Below, one piece after another: positions 21,294-34,211 of a DNA stretch of 64,000 bases. The DNA is from Circinella umbellata (lineage: Eukaryota > Mucoromycota > Mucoromycetes > Mucorales > Lichtheimiaceae). Within the stretch, counting starts at the first letter, position 1. Each line of letters opens with the position of its first letter. The notes beneath the pieces are model-generated. The model worked only from the letters and a program-made list of their open reading frames with translations. It did not search any database and was not told the DNA's origin. The stretch covers positions 496,001-560,000 of the forward strand of contig JAIWNF010000025.1 in NCBI GenBank assembly GCA_025093555.1, in the 5' to 3' direction. Made by a program: the position numbers and the translations under genes.

Positions 21294-23181
21294 ATGGCAC
21301 CTATTGGTATTGGCGTTGGACATTTACCTAACCAACGACATAAAATTGTTGCCAAACGTGGCGCTAATTTTACCCTCATGGTTTGTGGTAAATAAATAAA
21401 TAAATAAAATAAAGTTATAATATTACTACCGTATTATTATGAAAAATTTATCCTTTTAAAAAAAAGAAAGAAAGAAAAACAAAAATCCCTTAGTCTTATT
21501 TTTTATCATCATTTTTTATAATCTTTGTTGGAAACAAACAAATAAAAAGGTGAAAGCGGAACGGGAAAGTAAGATAAACGAGTACAATTTTTTTTATAAG
21601 TGTGTGCGGTGTGCGGCGTATGTGTATATATTGCCGTATGTTAATTGGATTGTTATATGTGCTAAAAACAATCAACTTCTATTATCAGGACGACCTTTGT
21701 CAATACTTTATTTACTACAACAATCAAGGATCCTCGAAAAATCGAACATCGACACAAGTCAGTAGATACACAACGAAATGGAGATCGCACCGTCGAAATT
21801 GAGATTACTCGAGCTGAACTTGAAGAAAACAAGTTTAAGGTCAAGTTAACTGTCATAGACACACCAGGTTTCGGTGATTATGTCAATAATTATGATAGCT
21901 GGTCACCTATCGTCGATTTTGTAGACGATCAACATGAAAGTTATATGCGTCAAGAACAGCAACCAAGTCGTCAAGGTGTCATTGATCGTAGGGTGCATGC
22001 TTGCTTATATTTTATTCGACCAACTGGCCACAGGTAAAGTAAAAATAAAAAGAAATTCTATCCCTTTTTTCTTTGCTCTTTCTTTGTATGGGTTCTTTTT
22101 TTCGCTTTCCCTCCTTTCCCCCGTTTTCTAAAACTTTAATTTTTGTCCCCTAATGATATTAATTTTCTTTTTTTTTCTTTTGGGCTAATCGATCATTCTA
22201 TTACCATGACAACCAACAAATGAAATAGTCTAAAGCCATTGGATATTGAAGTCATGAAACGTTTGGGATCGCGTGTTAATTTGATTCCAGTCATTGCCAA
22301 AGCGGATACTTTAACCCCAAAGGATCTTGCAGCATTCAAGCAAAAAGTATGCATAACACCTCCTTTTCCTGATATTCCCCAAGAAACATGACATACACAC
22401 TACTGCTATAGTATTGTGGGTGTATATATCCGCATTCATTCATCTATCCCTTACCTCATAATTTAAATATACATACACATATATATATTATATAACTAAT
22501 CTGAAATACACTAATAATATATATCTATAGATTATGGATGTTATTAAAGCTCAAGATATCCGAGTTTATAGTTGTCCAATTGATAGTGAGGACGAAAGTA
22601 CCACCCAACTTAACAAAGATATCATGACAGCTATGCCATTCTCTGTGATTGGTTCCACAGATATTGTTGGTACTCCTGATGGACGTCAAGTCCCCGGTCG
22701 TGCTTATTCATGGGGCGTTGCTGAAGTAGAAAATGAACAGCATTGTGATTTCAAGAAACTACGCAATTTAATTATTCGTAGCCACATGTTAGATCTGATT
22801 TCGACAACAGAAGAAACTCATTATGAAAATTATCGTCAACAACAGATGGCCTCACGTAAATTTGGTGAAGCAAAACAAATCAAGGGTGAAAATAAGCGAC
22901 ATAGAGAAAAGGAGGATTTATTACGCAAAAATTTTACGGAGCAAGTGAAACAAGAGGAATCGAGGTTCCGGAAATGGGAGCAACAGGTGAATATAAGTCT
23001 TGATAATGCATAACTATATATATTTTTATAGGAGAGATAGCTAACTATTAAACAATATAATTTATAGCTTATGTCTGAACGTGATCGTCTTAATAAGGAC
23101 CTAGAAGAGCAGCATGCTGCTATTAAAGCACTGGAAAATGAATTGGAAGCGGCGTATCGTGGTATGGGAATGAGACGATAA
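21294..23181 (+). CDS. CDC11: Septin, Cdc11 type, with a 19-nt P-loop microexon
   Basis: GTP-binding cytoskeletal protein that forms hetero-oligomeric filaments at septa and bud or branch sites. Six exons: 21294-21387, 21550-21568, 21689-22033, 22229-22346, 22531-22986 and 23068-23181; about 381 residues. The N-terminus [20 protein letters not shown] is typical of Cdc11-class septins. G1/P-loop GESGTGKTTF is completed only by the 19-nt exon 2, with split Gly and Lys codons on its two sides. G3 is [12 protein letters not shown]4 is AKADTL, and the septin unique element follows ([15 protein letters not shown]). The C-terminus is a coiled coil ([13 protein letters not shown] ... [18 protein letters not shown]). 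The usual Leu of the septin P-loop (GESGLGK) is Thr here. Stop is TAA. Confidence 0.93.
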
Positions 23182-23876
23182 GCACAAAAAAAAAGCCGCT
23201 GTGTATAAGTAACTTCAAAGTGCTCATACGACCCTTATGATTCCCTTTTCACTTTCATACAAACAATATATATATATTTCTATGAGTGTTGCAAATAACA
23301 CACAAACTCGCACACACATAATTATTATTACTATTTCAACATTACTTCATTTTACATCCTTTTAGTATAAAGCTTATTATTAATTATATCATCGTTTTTA
23401 AATATGTACAAATTGTTGTTTTTATTCACTTTTTTATATAATGCCCATACTTTTCGAAAAAAAAAAGATAAAGAATATGGGGACAAGTACAAGGATAGTA
23501 TGTAAAAAAGAATATTTTTTTGTGTTTTCTTGAATGAATTATATACTACACCCCTTTCCTTTATTTCTTCTTCCCCACAGAAATATATACGTAATATGTG
23601 CGTGTATGATGATTTTTGTTGTTCTTTGTACAAACGGGTTTATATATACTTCTTGTCAAATGAAAATGATAAAGAGTGAGAGAGAGAAAAAAAAAAGAAA
23701 AGGGTTGCTAGTGCATATAAGTCAAGTATATGAAAGTGTTGTTGTTGCTTGTTGCGTGTATATGTATAAAATGCATGCTGTGCTATGTGAAAGTTGAAAT
23801 TTTTTTATATTATGTATGTGTGTGTGTGTGCGTGTGTGTGTGTGTGTTTGAAAAGGGGTATCGCTTTTTTTGTGTA
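23182..23876. other. Convergent 3' region between septin and ankyrin genes, with (TG)n repeat
   Basis: Both flanking genes end here. A TG-rich microsatellite occupies about 23816-23847. No further coding signal. Confidence 0.5.
23816..23847. repeat. (TG)n microsatellite
   Basis: Near-perfect TG dinucleotide run of about 32 bases with one interruption (GC), in the septin/ankyrin 3' region. Confidence 0.9.
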
Positions 23877-26800
23877 TTATTTTTTCAGTTTGCCACATTT
23901 TTGCATCTTCATCCAGAATTTTGGGGGTAAATGAGCACCAGGTCGTTTGGGTGGTAATCTTGCTGATGCTGTATGATTACCATCATTCTCGTTGTTATTA
24001 TTCAAATCATTATTGTTGCTACTACCGTAGTGTAATGCCGAAGGTGAAGGAGGAAGAGGAAGAGGCGGAGGAGCAGTTGCTGTCTTCGTATTTTCATCCT
24101 TGTAGCCGATATCAAGAGTAATTGTAATTAAACTTTGGCTTAAATAACTATAATCTTTTTTGATTAACGATACCACTTGCTCTAAAAGCACAAAATACAT
24201 GCTACTATCAGAAAATCGTCGCTTCTCTTTCTCCTTCATATCCATATTATTGTTACAAATCATTGACGATAAAGGAGACCATAGTCGATCTTTTTCTTTT
24301 GTTGTCACTAGTCGACGAAGCAAATTTGGATATTGTTTCCAAAATGCTTCTGTTGATAACCCCAGCAACATGCTGACTTGGGTATCAACCACGAAAAATG
24401 AATATTTTTTGGACGATTCTTCAAACAATTGAACAGTATAAAGCGGTAAATATCGCATTGCATCCAATAACGAAGGAGGTGCTGTCGTCGACGATGGTGT
24501 TGTAAGCGATTTCTTGATATCCATGGCATTATTATTATTATCCACATTTGAATAAAGTGAAGATATATTACTATCATCTTTTTCTTCCTTGACTTTAATG
24601 TTATGCCATCGTTCTGGAGGTGGCGTTGGAATAGGTGTATGTGGACCATCGGGTGAAATGTCAGTTGATGACGCTGTGGTTGATGTAGGGGTTGTAGGTG
24701 GTTGCAATGCGTGTATATTCTTTTTGGGTAAATGACGACCGGAAAGCTCGCGTGCATGAGCTTTAGCCTTTTGAACTCTTCCATCAATAGGCTCTTGTTT
24801 AACATCAACCATCATCGGTTCGACTGTTGATGATGATTCTTGCTTTTGATTATTCGCTTCCATATTAGCAGCAAGGACTAATCGACGTTTCTTAGTTTGA
24901 CGTTCAGATGGCCCTAATTTTTTTTTAAAAAAAAATTGATTGATTAATATTAAAAAGAATAGTACTATACATCAGAAATTTTTTTCCTTCCATTCTAAGA
25001 ACTTATCTTACCTTTTGTATCACCCCGTTCTGTCGTTGATGATGGTGTGCTTGTGGTCTTTTTGAGGGTCGAATGGCGCTGCTCACCATTAGAAGAAACT
25101 TTCTGAGCATTCGAAGTCTTCTTTTTACGATTTTTGACAGTAGCAGCGCGTTTCAATGTTTGTTTGATTTCGTCGTCATCATTTCCAATTGCGATTTCAA
25201 GTGGAGTTGAACCTTTTGCATTACGAGCATGAGGATTTGCGCCGTGTTCTAATAAGTGACTGATCACCTTGATATGCTTGTTCTCGACAGCATCATGTAA
25301 AGGAGTATCTTGATCACCACCCTTTAAGTTGGCATCAGCACCATTTTCCAATAAAAGCTTGACAACTTGATCGTGACCATGTAATGCTGCTTCATGCAAT
25401 GGTGTCCAACCAGCATGATCACCTTCATTAGGATCAGCACCTGCCTTGAGTAACTTTTCAACAACAGAAAGATCACCTTTACTTGCATGTTTATGCAATT
25501 GCGTACGACCACTAGGGTCCTTCTTACGTGAATATAATTTTGTTGCACCGTCTGATGTTGTCTTTTTCTGTGTAATTGCTGATGATGGACGTGTTTCTAA
25601 GTCGGCTGAAGGTTCTCTTGACGAAGTGATATCTGTTGAACATGATTTTTGACGGCGTCTTGTTGGTGTTGATGTTCCGCTACGACGAGATTTCTTGACT
25701 GATTCTTTCGGTAATAGTGATTGATGCTGCTCTTCTTCTTCATCTTCGTCGTCGTCGTTACCACCGTGTGATCTTTTCACTCGTCGTTGTTTTTTATTTT
25801 GTTCCATAACCTCAAAAGATCGCATAATCGCTTGAATTTTTCGTTCTTCGCGTGTCAATGGTGTTGAAGTAGACTGTGACTTTGCGTGACGACGTTGTTT
25901 GGTATGAGATATAAATGTAATTTCATCTATAGCATCACTGGCTGTTCGTTGTTTACGAAGCTCATCCGTGCGAGCTGCCAGAATTCGCCGAACAACAGCA
26001 AATTCAGTGACATCGTAAGCAGTTTCCTGAAGATCATTCATATGATCCACATCGGCACCACCATCATCGAGTAAATATTGAACTAATTTTTCATGACCAT
26101 TCTTGCTAGCTTGATGTAATGGCGTATTACCTTGATGACCTGGGTAATTTATATCGGCACCATGTTGCACTAACAGTTTCGCAATGGAAACATCACCATA
26201 ACAACAGGCTTCGTGCAAGGGAGTCCAGCCATTGTTGTCACGGGCATTAGCATTGGCACCTTGCTTCAACAGTAATGCCACTTCGTCATAATGACCTTCA
26301 GCACATGCTTTGTGTAATAAAGTTCGACCATTTTCATCTTGAGCCACCAATCGATTCAGTTGTTTCATTTTCTTTTCAATCATGTGATGACTTTTTGGGT
26401 CATCACAAACATCCAAGGGTGTTTGTTTTTCTGAATTTAAAGCAAATACATCAGCACCTGCATCTACTAAAAGCTTGACACAATCAGGAAATCCATTGGA
26501 GCTGGCATCATGTAATGGGGTGTCATCACCAAACCCACGAGCATTGACATCAGCACCATGGGAAATCAAGTATTCGGCAACATCGTTTTGACCTTTTAAA
26601 GAAGCTTCATGTAAAGGAGTCCATCCCGCATTATCACGATGATTGACATTGGCGCCACGTGTAACAAGATCTTTGACTTTATCAAGTTGGCCGGAACCAG
26701 TAAAAACAAATAATTTAGTTCTTCCGGCCTTGTCAACCTTGTTTGGATTTTGTGACGCTGCGGCTCGTCCTTTACGTGCCGATTCACGAGAAACTGCGGC

Positions 26801-27673
26801 AGGTGACATTTCTTTGCCAGATGAAGAAGATGCGGAAGATGTTGATCGACGACGTTGTTCCGATAGTTGGCGATGTTCTTGTGGACGATGCAAAGATGAT
26901 GAAGAAGTAGAAGAATTATGATGACGTTGATCAGTAATAGTAGTAGGCGTGGTTGGGGAAGTGAAAGGAGGAGTAACAGACGTTGAACGATTTGATGAAA
27001 TGGGTGCGGGAGGCGATGAATGATTATTATGATTATTCTCAGCTGATGACGATGGTTGTTCAGAAGAATCTTTCCTTGGGCGTCCACGGCGGCGCTTTTC
27101 TTGACTAGTTGGCTGAGATACCTTTAAAGTTTTCCGTTCTCGGCTACTACTGGAGATATTGTTTTTCAATTTTCGTTTTCGTCTCAAATTTTCATTTCTT
27201 TTATCATCTTCAACACCTTCTTCATCGTCATCTTCATCTTCATATTCTTCTTCATGATTACTCATATCGGAATTGTTATCATCAAAACCGTGTGGCATAA
27301 TCGATGATGTTGAAGTAGTTGACGACGGGTAACGTGGACGTTTTGTTATTGTTGTTGTTGAGACGTCAGAGCTTGTATGGTGCTGATGGTGACGACGTCT
27401 TGGCATTTGAAATTGATCCCAATAACGATCTTCATCATCATCTTCTTGTTCTTTTTCCATAATTTCGGTTTCGGCTTCAGAGTCATCAGTCATTACCATT
27501 GCCGATGTATCAAAAGTTTTCTTTTGTTGTCGTTGTTTTTGTTGTTGAGGGAAACTCTTTTCTGCTTTTTTGCCGCTTAATTCATCATTTTTTTCATTTG
27601 TTGCTGTCGTTATTGAGGATGTCGGTGACCTCAATAAATGCTGTTGTTGTGATTGTGAAGGTATGCTTGCCAT
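23877..27673 (-). CDS. Large ankyrin-repeat protein, Hos4-like (Set3 deacetylase complex type)
   Basis: Two exons, 27673-25012 and 24913-23877 (donor G/GTAAGA, acceptor TTAG, split Gly codon); about 1,232 residues. The N-terminal 300 residues are disordered, acidic and Ser-rich, with nuclear-localisation-like basic clusters (KKRRGRPRK-like: EKRRRGRPRK, an AT-hook). First ankyrin array about 315-550 (AGRTKLFVFTGSGQLDKV, WTPLHEASLKGQNDVAEYL, DTPLHDASSNGFPDCVKLL). Second array about 710-830 (SGRTQLHKHASKGDLSVVEK, WTPLHEAALHGHDQVVKLLL). Exon 2 begins with the basic patch ERQTKKRRLVLAANM and has a C-terminal folded region (YLPLYTVQLFEESSKKYSFF). The RTxLxxA...GWTPLHEA...DTPLHDA arrangement resembles fungal Hos4 and animal ANKRD11/12, chromatin cofactors. 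The role is inferred from architecture. Both arrays are Hos4-like, suggesting internal duplication. Confidence 0.85.
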
Positions 27674-29296
27674 GAAAATGGGAATGAAAGATTTCTCGTT
27701 ATGTATACGGTTTTGTTCTTTTTTCTTTTGTTTGTTTGATTGAGTGTATTGATTGATTATGAATATTGTTTGTTATTCCCCTTTTTTTCTTGTTGTCGAT
27801 GTTGATGTTGAATATGAAAAAGTTTTGTTTAAATGATCTAAATAACCCAAAAGTAAAAAAAAAAAAAATAGTGTGAGAAAGAAAGTGAAAGAAAGAAAGA
27901 AAGAAGTAAAAAAAAAGAGGACTGGGAACCACGAGTTATTATAAAAAATTGTAAGGGTAAAAAAAAAATAAAAGAAAAAAAAAAACAGGTTCTCCGACTG
28001 GTTCATAACTTTTCTCTATCTTTCTTTCTGAGTAGAGAAAGAAAATCATAATAAAATAAAAATAGAGAGAGAGAGAGCGAGCGAGAGAGAAGGACGTACA
28101 TTGTTTTTTGGTTGTTTTGTTGAAATTAAACAAGAGGCGAAAGTGGAATAAAAATATATGTACTATGTATAATATGCTGCGGACCAATGATGAAAAATAT
28201 CTACACACCCAATAGATAAAATGAAAATGAAAAAATAAAAATAAATGAAAAGCGGTATGTTGTTGCTGCTGGCTGCTTTTGTTGAGAGCGTAAAGAGCGC
28301 AACAGGTATCCTAACAAATATCACATTATCAATTTATTTAGTTGTTTATGATTAAAAAATCTGATTAACAATTGTTTATAAAACTCGTTTTTGTCGCTTA
28401 CTGTTAAAAAATTAGGTGTGTCGAATAATAAATTATATAATGTTAGCTCGGTAATGAAAATAGAATCACATTAAAAAAAATAGAAACAAAAAGAATGCCC
28501 ATCTCTACATCAAAGAATAATTTTGCCGCACACATATATACAAAGGAAATGCTAATCCATTGTTAAAAATGTGACCAATAAATACCTTAAATGATAAAAT
28601 ATAGAAAAAAGGGAGAAAGGTGAAAAGAAAGGAAGAGAGAAAAAAAAAAGTTTTCGTAAGAGTGGGGCAACCGAGAAAAAAAGAAGAAAGGAAGAAAAAA
28701 ATCATATATCTGACCTCTAATAATAGCTTTCATTAATCCAAAATATCTTGTGACATCATGCCCTATCTTTTTTAACATGTATAAACCCTTTCAATATATC
28801 ATACAAAATATACTGATAGATGCATTCTCATTATAAAGCTTTTTTTTTTACTGTGAGCTTTATATAGATTATTACTTTCATCTATCCGTTGCATATTTTA
28901 TAATACGCAATCCCTATTCTAAATAGAAATAATTAAAGTGTATTAATTCATCTGATCAACCAGATAGTCTATTTCTAGTAACTTGATTGATAATTATACC
29001 TTATAATTACAATTAACGATATAAAATATATTGTATCACATAGTAACAAAAATCTTTCTCATTATTTCTATTCAAAAGAAAAAAAAAACTAGGTTTCCCA
29101 AAATCCTGTTGCTGAGTAACAACTATTGTTTTTGCCTATAGGCTTTTTATGTTTAACTTCTTTTTTGAAGAGTGAAAAAAAAAATGTTTTGCGGGAGTTG
29201 AAAACTGTTGGCCCTTCAACTATTTTTTTTTTGTTTTTGTTGTTCCTTTCAAATTACACACAACACACACAGAACATTTTTGGGGGAGGAAATATA
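27674..29296. promoter_or_regulatory. Divergent promoter interval between the ankyrin gene and MRPL6
   Basis: Head-to-head arrangement. The ankyrin side (27840-28100) is purine-rich with a (GA)n run at about 28063-28090; the MRPL6 side has T-runs just before its ATG. No defined binding site can be named. Open frames here are Phe/Leu strings from the pyrimidine tracts and are not genes. Confidence 0.4.
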
Positions 29297-30010
29297 ATGA
29301 CGATCGCTACTTCTTCTTTACGATACCATTCCGTTCGATTGACTTCTTCTGTAAGAAGCACTCTTCAACGTCAACCGTTCCATTCGGCAGCACCTATTTC
29401 TTCACATATTGGACGAAAACCCATTAGTTTTTCCAACGATGTCAAAATCAACCATGACTTAACACCTATTACCACCCCACGTATTCCTTCCGAACTTCAT
29501 AATACAGCTCTAACTGTCACCGGTCCATTGGGTCAACAAACATTGGTCATTAAGCCTTTTGTTAAGATTACAACACAAACGGCCAATCCAGAAGATCCTA
29601 CATCGCAAAATAGCATTCAAGTATCTGTCGAAGACCCAGAAGTAAAGCATCAGCGTGCTATGTGGGGCACTACCCGCAACTTGTTGAATAATGCTATTAC
29701 TGGTGTTTCTGAAGGTTACCGTGTTATGCTACGATTAAATGGTGTAGGTTATCGTGGTGTTTTGGAAAACAAGGATCGATCTTTATCTCTTAAGTTGGGT
29801 TATTCTCACCCAGTTGTCATGGATTTACCAGAAGGTGTTACTTGTACCATTCCTCAACCCAATCGATTGATTTTACATGGTACTGATTTACAAGTAGTTA
29901 CTGAATTTGCTGCTAAAATTCAACGATGGAGAAAACCAGAACCTTATAACCAAAAGGGTATCTTTATCAATGATGAAACTATCAAGAAGAAGGAAGGCAA
30001 GAAGAAATAA
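29297..30010 (+). CDS. MRPL6: Mitochondrial ribosomal protein L6 (uL6m)
   Basis: Component of the large subunit of the mitochondrial ribosome. One exon, 237 residues. The start at 29297 gives a basic, Ser/Arg-rich presequence free of acidic residues (MTIATSSLRYHSVRLTSSVR), as expected for mitochondrial import; the in-frame ATG at 29126 would add an unlikely hydrophobic leader. The body has two alpha/beta L6 domains with TVTGPLGQQTLVIKP and the family signature EGYRVMLRLNGVGYRG, then VVTEFAAKIQRWRKPEPYNQ and a basic tail KKKEGKKK. AATAAA lies about 200 bases after the TAA stop (about 30209). Confidence 0.92.
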   Translation: MTIATSSLRYHSVRLTSSVRSTLQRQPFHSAAPISSHIGRKPISFSNDVKINHDLTPITTPRIPSELHNTALTVTGPLGQQTLVIKPFVKITTQTANPEDPTSQNSIQVSVEDPEVKHQRAMWGTTRNLLNNAITGVSEGYRVMLRLNGVGYRGVLENKDRSLSLKLGYSHPVVMDLPEGVTCTIPQPNRLILHGTDLQVVTEFAAKIQRWRKPEPYNQKGIFINDETIKKKEGKKK

Positions 30011-30090
30011 ACTTAGGGTTCGGATTAGAACATTTACAATATACATTTTCTTTCTCTATTTCTCTGTTTGATTTCTTTTTGTATACATGT

Positions 30091-30113
30091 ACACACACAC
30101 ACACACACACACA
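30091..30113. repeat. (AC)n microsatellite
   Basis: Perfect AC run of 23 bases shortly after the MRPL6 stop, probably in its 3' untranslated region. Confidence 0.9.
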
Positions 30114-32466
30114 ATCATTTGAATGTTTTTCTCTAAAAAAAAAGTATAAAATCATCTACACTTGTGCATATCTATTTCCCCTGTCAACTACTCCCCCCCC
30201 CCAATCTCAATAAAAATCATTAATCGAAGAAAAGATATATACGATTAAACGCATGCGTCATTTCGTCATTCGTTATGCTGAATTGTTTGAATGTCGAAAT
30301 GACATAATTAAACCTCATTTAAAAGCAGGACTCATTATACTTTATATATATATAGATGATTTATTCACACAGCTTATATGATGAATCAAATTCATAACAT
30401 GCATTACTATTTACACTACATAAGCTTTTCAGCAAGAATAGTATTACTTCTATCAATCATCTGAATACGTCATATTCATTGCATTTGCTGCCACATAAAT
30501 TTGATTTTTCTAAACGAAAATGAAATAAGCTATTTTCACCTATCAAGAATTTCTTTATATTTATGCTTGTACAGTATCTGTGTATATGCATGAGTATTAT
30601 TACAATACTTTTGTTAATTTACTAATAGAATATTGATTAATTCATTAAATACAGTAGTGATATCTTTTTTTTTTGAAACTTTCAAAAGTCCATTTAAATA
30701 ATTTTAGTGGATGTACGTGGCTTAGTGAAAAGATAATAAATGCACATTGAGTTCTTTCATGGTGATATTGGTTTTTCTATTGGGGTACTGTCTGTTTAAT
30801 CTGATTGTAAACCCTTAATATTGACAAAACCATTTAAATGATTCTGGTTTTTGCCGTACATGAAAAAAGAATAGGAAATAGTTTGAGCTAACAAATCGAC
30901 CTAGTCAGTGAGCTTAAAAAGCACGATATTTTTTTCTCAGATCTGATTAAAAAAACAAGTTTGGAGAAAGAAGACATACATAATGGTTACAATACTGAAT
31001 AAAATTTAAAGCTAATATTAAAGAAAGGAGATGAATATTGTTTACTTGTCTCCGACCTGAAAATAGTATGCTTCACATTACTAAATACAACAAACAAAAT
31101 ATTGTTTATCTTAAAAAATAATAGTGCTAAGATAAACCAACATCACTTTTAGATAATTGGGGAGTATCTATTTATGCTATTAGCAAAGGCAGAAATGTGT
31201 CTTGTTACGACACAAATATGCTGTTCCGTGAACCAGTCAGATCATGTATTTGGATATCTAAGATAATGTCGATAAGGAATAAAATGATATCACTACTACT
31301 ACTACTACTACTGATAATAATATCTCTGACGAAAAAAGTGCCCCTAAATTGTGTTATCATACGTACCATGTACTTTTATGACTATACGTACATGATGCAT
31401 GGGTTCTTTCTTATATACGCATGTTAATGTTTGAGTTTCTAAGACAGTTATTCAGAAATTAATTGTTTTTGTAAGAGTTCAATTCTGAAAATGCTCACAA
31501 TAACATAAATAAAGAAAGACGTTATATTGAATGACTATTTTGCTTCAAGATATATCTAACCAGCATTTGCTGTAGTATAATATCATTAGAGGAGAATAGA
31601 ATCAGTTCCCTGCTTTTAAAAACGAGTGTGCATATACTTTTGGGCATCCAAGATAATTACGTAGAAAATCAATATTATTTCTATATCATGTTAACACTAC
31701 TGTAATAGAAAAGATAGTAATTAATACGGTATTGTTGTTCTAAGGACGATATTGCTTACCTTTTTTTTATTGTTTACGTGTAGGTTCAACAATAAAGCAT
31801 AGTATTGTTTGGTAAAATGTAACCAAAACTTTAAAATAAAATTTATTAGGCGAGGTGTGGAAAGCCGTAAACAATGTTCATTTGCTACATAGTATATTGT
31901 CTTTTTTTTCACCATCTTTCAACATACGTACAGAGGAAATGGTAGTTTTCAGCCTGCGGAAGAGCATTTTGAGTACTTGAGAGGAATATTTTGAATACTC
32001 ACGAAAAATCTATAGCTAATGTGGTTCGTTGGCTTTGAAACAGCAGTAGTGCTAGACCTATGGATGTTAGATCTAGAAAAAATTTCCCTTTCACCGAATC
32101 AGAGTTAGTGTTAACTAGCAATCATACTCTTATATTTGTTTTGGCTTAGTACGTTAAAACGTTTATAATATTTATGGAAAGAAGTTCTTGCGTGGGAATA
32201 ATAGACGTGAGGCGGTATTGGCATCTCAAAAGAAAAACGTCAGAACCTATATAGCGGTGACACCTTTAACCCACTCAATTTTCTCAGCAGTGAGTCAAAT
32301 GTAAAAAAAAACGTTTTTGTGATTTGTAAAGCACTTTGTAATTTTCTATCGTTTAATCTCGTCAATATATTAATGGGGGTTGGTACCTCATCACCAACGT
32401 CGTTATTACACTACGTAATAAAATGGATATGTATGAGTTGTACGCATGCAACTGATTTATTGAATG

Positions 32467-32509
32467 TATATATATATATACGCGCGCGTGTGTGTGTGTG
32501 TGTGTGTGT
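32467..32509. repeat. Compound (TA)n-(CG)n-(TG)n microsatellite
   Basis: Alternating purine-pyrimidine tract of about 43 bases, a sequence type able to adopt Z-DNA. It lies in a gene-free spacer. Confidence 0.85.
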
Positions 32510-34211
32510 CGTAGTAGGAGCTACTACACAAGTGAAGTCATTTATATTTCGTCAAAGTCAATTATTCAGCTTTTTTACGTTATAAACGAACTATTACTAA
32601 CCAGTTTATTGATAGTTCTGATTTTTGTAACGGTGTACGTCTTTGCTACCATATTTATTATTGTATATATCGAAAAATTAATAATCTTCATATGTATTTC
32701 ATATTTTGTTAAGTATTTAATAACATACTCTTTTGGTCCATGTGCAATTTTCACAAAAAGAAAAAAAAATTATCCAAAGTGCCTATCATAATATAGTAGA
32801 AGTGGTCTCAACCATGTTATATCCGCAGTATAATGTATATGCTCATAAAGTAAAATATATATCATTTAGAAACTAAACATGAATCTGCTTATAAATAGGT
32901 AATGGATATGACTGAATATCTGTGATTTTGCATAGATCTATGGATCTCCATAAACTGACACATTTCATATAATTTCATGTCAATAGTGATCATGCAGATT
33001 CATGGAAATCCATTCATTTCTAATAATAATAACGATAATAATAATGATGATGATGATGATGCTGGTATAAAAATGTTTTTCTATTTTTACACGTTATAAT
33101 AGACTATTAGTTGCACGAGAACGATATATATTGGATAATTACAATATTGATAGTACTCAATTATTTGTGATTATATATGAACTATGTTTAAATACGTAGC
33201 AAGACTAATCGAAAAAAAAATGCCTTCACCCGTCATCTCCGTTTATCTTAATCTCCCTTTTATTTTTTGATTGATACGTATGAATCACTCGGAGCTTTTG
33301 CAAGGTTAGGATCATTCATATCAATGCTACATACGTAACTACTGATTCATAATGACAAAACATCATGATATGTAATAGACATTCACACTCTTCAAAATCT
33401 TTAAATAGAATTGTTTTATATACGCATAATATATAATTAACCTCACTAATAAACTTTTGCCTAATCATAACATCATCATCGGAGTTATTAACAATTAAAG
33501 CAATTATAATACGTCAAGAAGAAAAAAAAAACAAATGAATGATTTATATTTAAAGAAAAAACAGGAAAGCGTTGTGTACAATTTACAAGATAGTTGATTA
33601 TCAAGAGTTAAAATAAGAAAAAAAGAAAAGAAAAGTAGGAATATGGTACAAGATAATTGAAAGTTATCAATTATATCCATGGATAATGCAAAAAGTAAAA
33701 GGAGGTTTTGAATTACTTTTGTTAATCCATGATAGAAAGAGAATGTCTATAATGATGTTGTATATGAGTGTATGTGTGTGTTTTGTTGATGACAATAATA
33801 ATAATAATAAAAGTAAGTAACATTGATGAGAATAATAGAATAAAATTTAATAGTAGTCATTGATGTCACATGTCACAATGATAGTTCGCGTGGGGTGTTT
33901 TTTTTGACATGTATCCATTTGTTGATCCTGGTATTTTTTTTTCTTTGTTTGTCGCCTGCGCCTAAAAAGACCGTATCAGCAAAAACAAGGGATGACGATA
34001 AATGGTAGTAGTTGTTTTGAAAACAGGTATAAAATGGTATTGTTGTTATTGTTGATAATCATGATAATGGCATATGAATGAAATATAGAACGTGCTCTTG
34101 CATTAAGCGATCAACGGTGATGCAAGTAGTCGTTGTAACTGTACGATATGTGTTGTTGTGTACATTCACTGTTGTATATGAACAAAAGTAAATTATGTTA
34201 TAACTACGACG

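Larger units (their letters stand above)
30011..34211. other. 4.2-kb gene-free spacer between convergent genes, simple repeats
   Basis: No coding region is supported. Microsatellites: (AC)n at 30091-30113, (CTA)n near 31291-31312, (TA)n-(CG)n-(TG)n at about 32467-32509, (GAT)n at about 33040-33061. 32930-33015 contains several ATGGATCTCCAT- and ATGGAAATCCAT-like near-palindromes. The short frames within it are interrupted and without motifs. Confidence 0.4.

Noticed and set aside
26596..27087. 163-residue frame within the ankyrin gene
   Set aside because: His/Leu/Ile-rich shadow in another frame of the repeat-rich exon 1.
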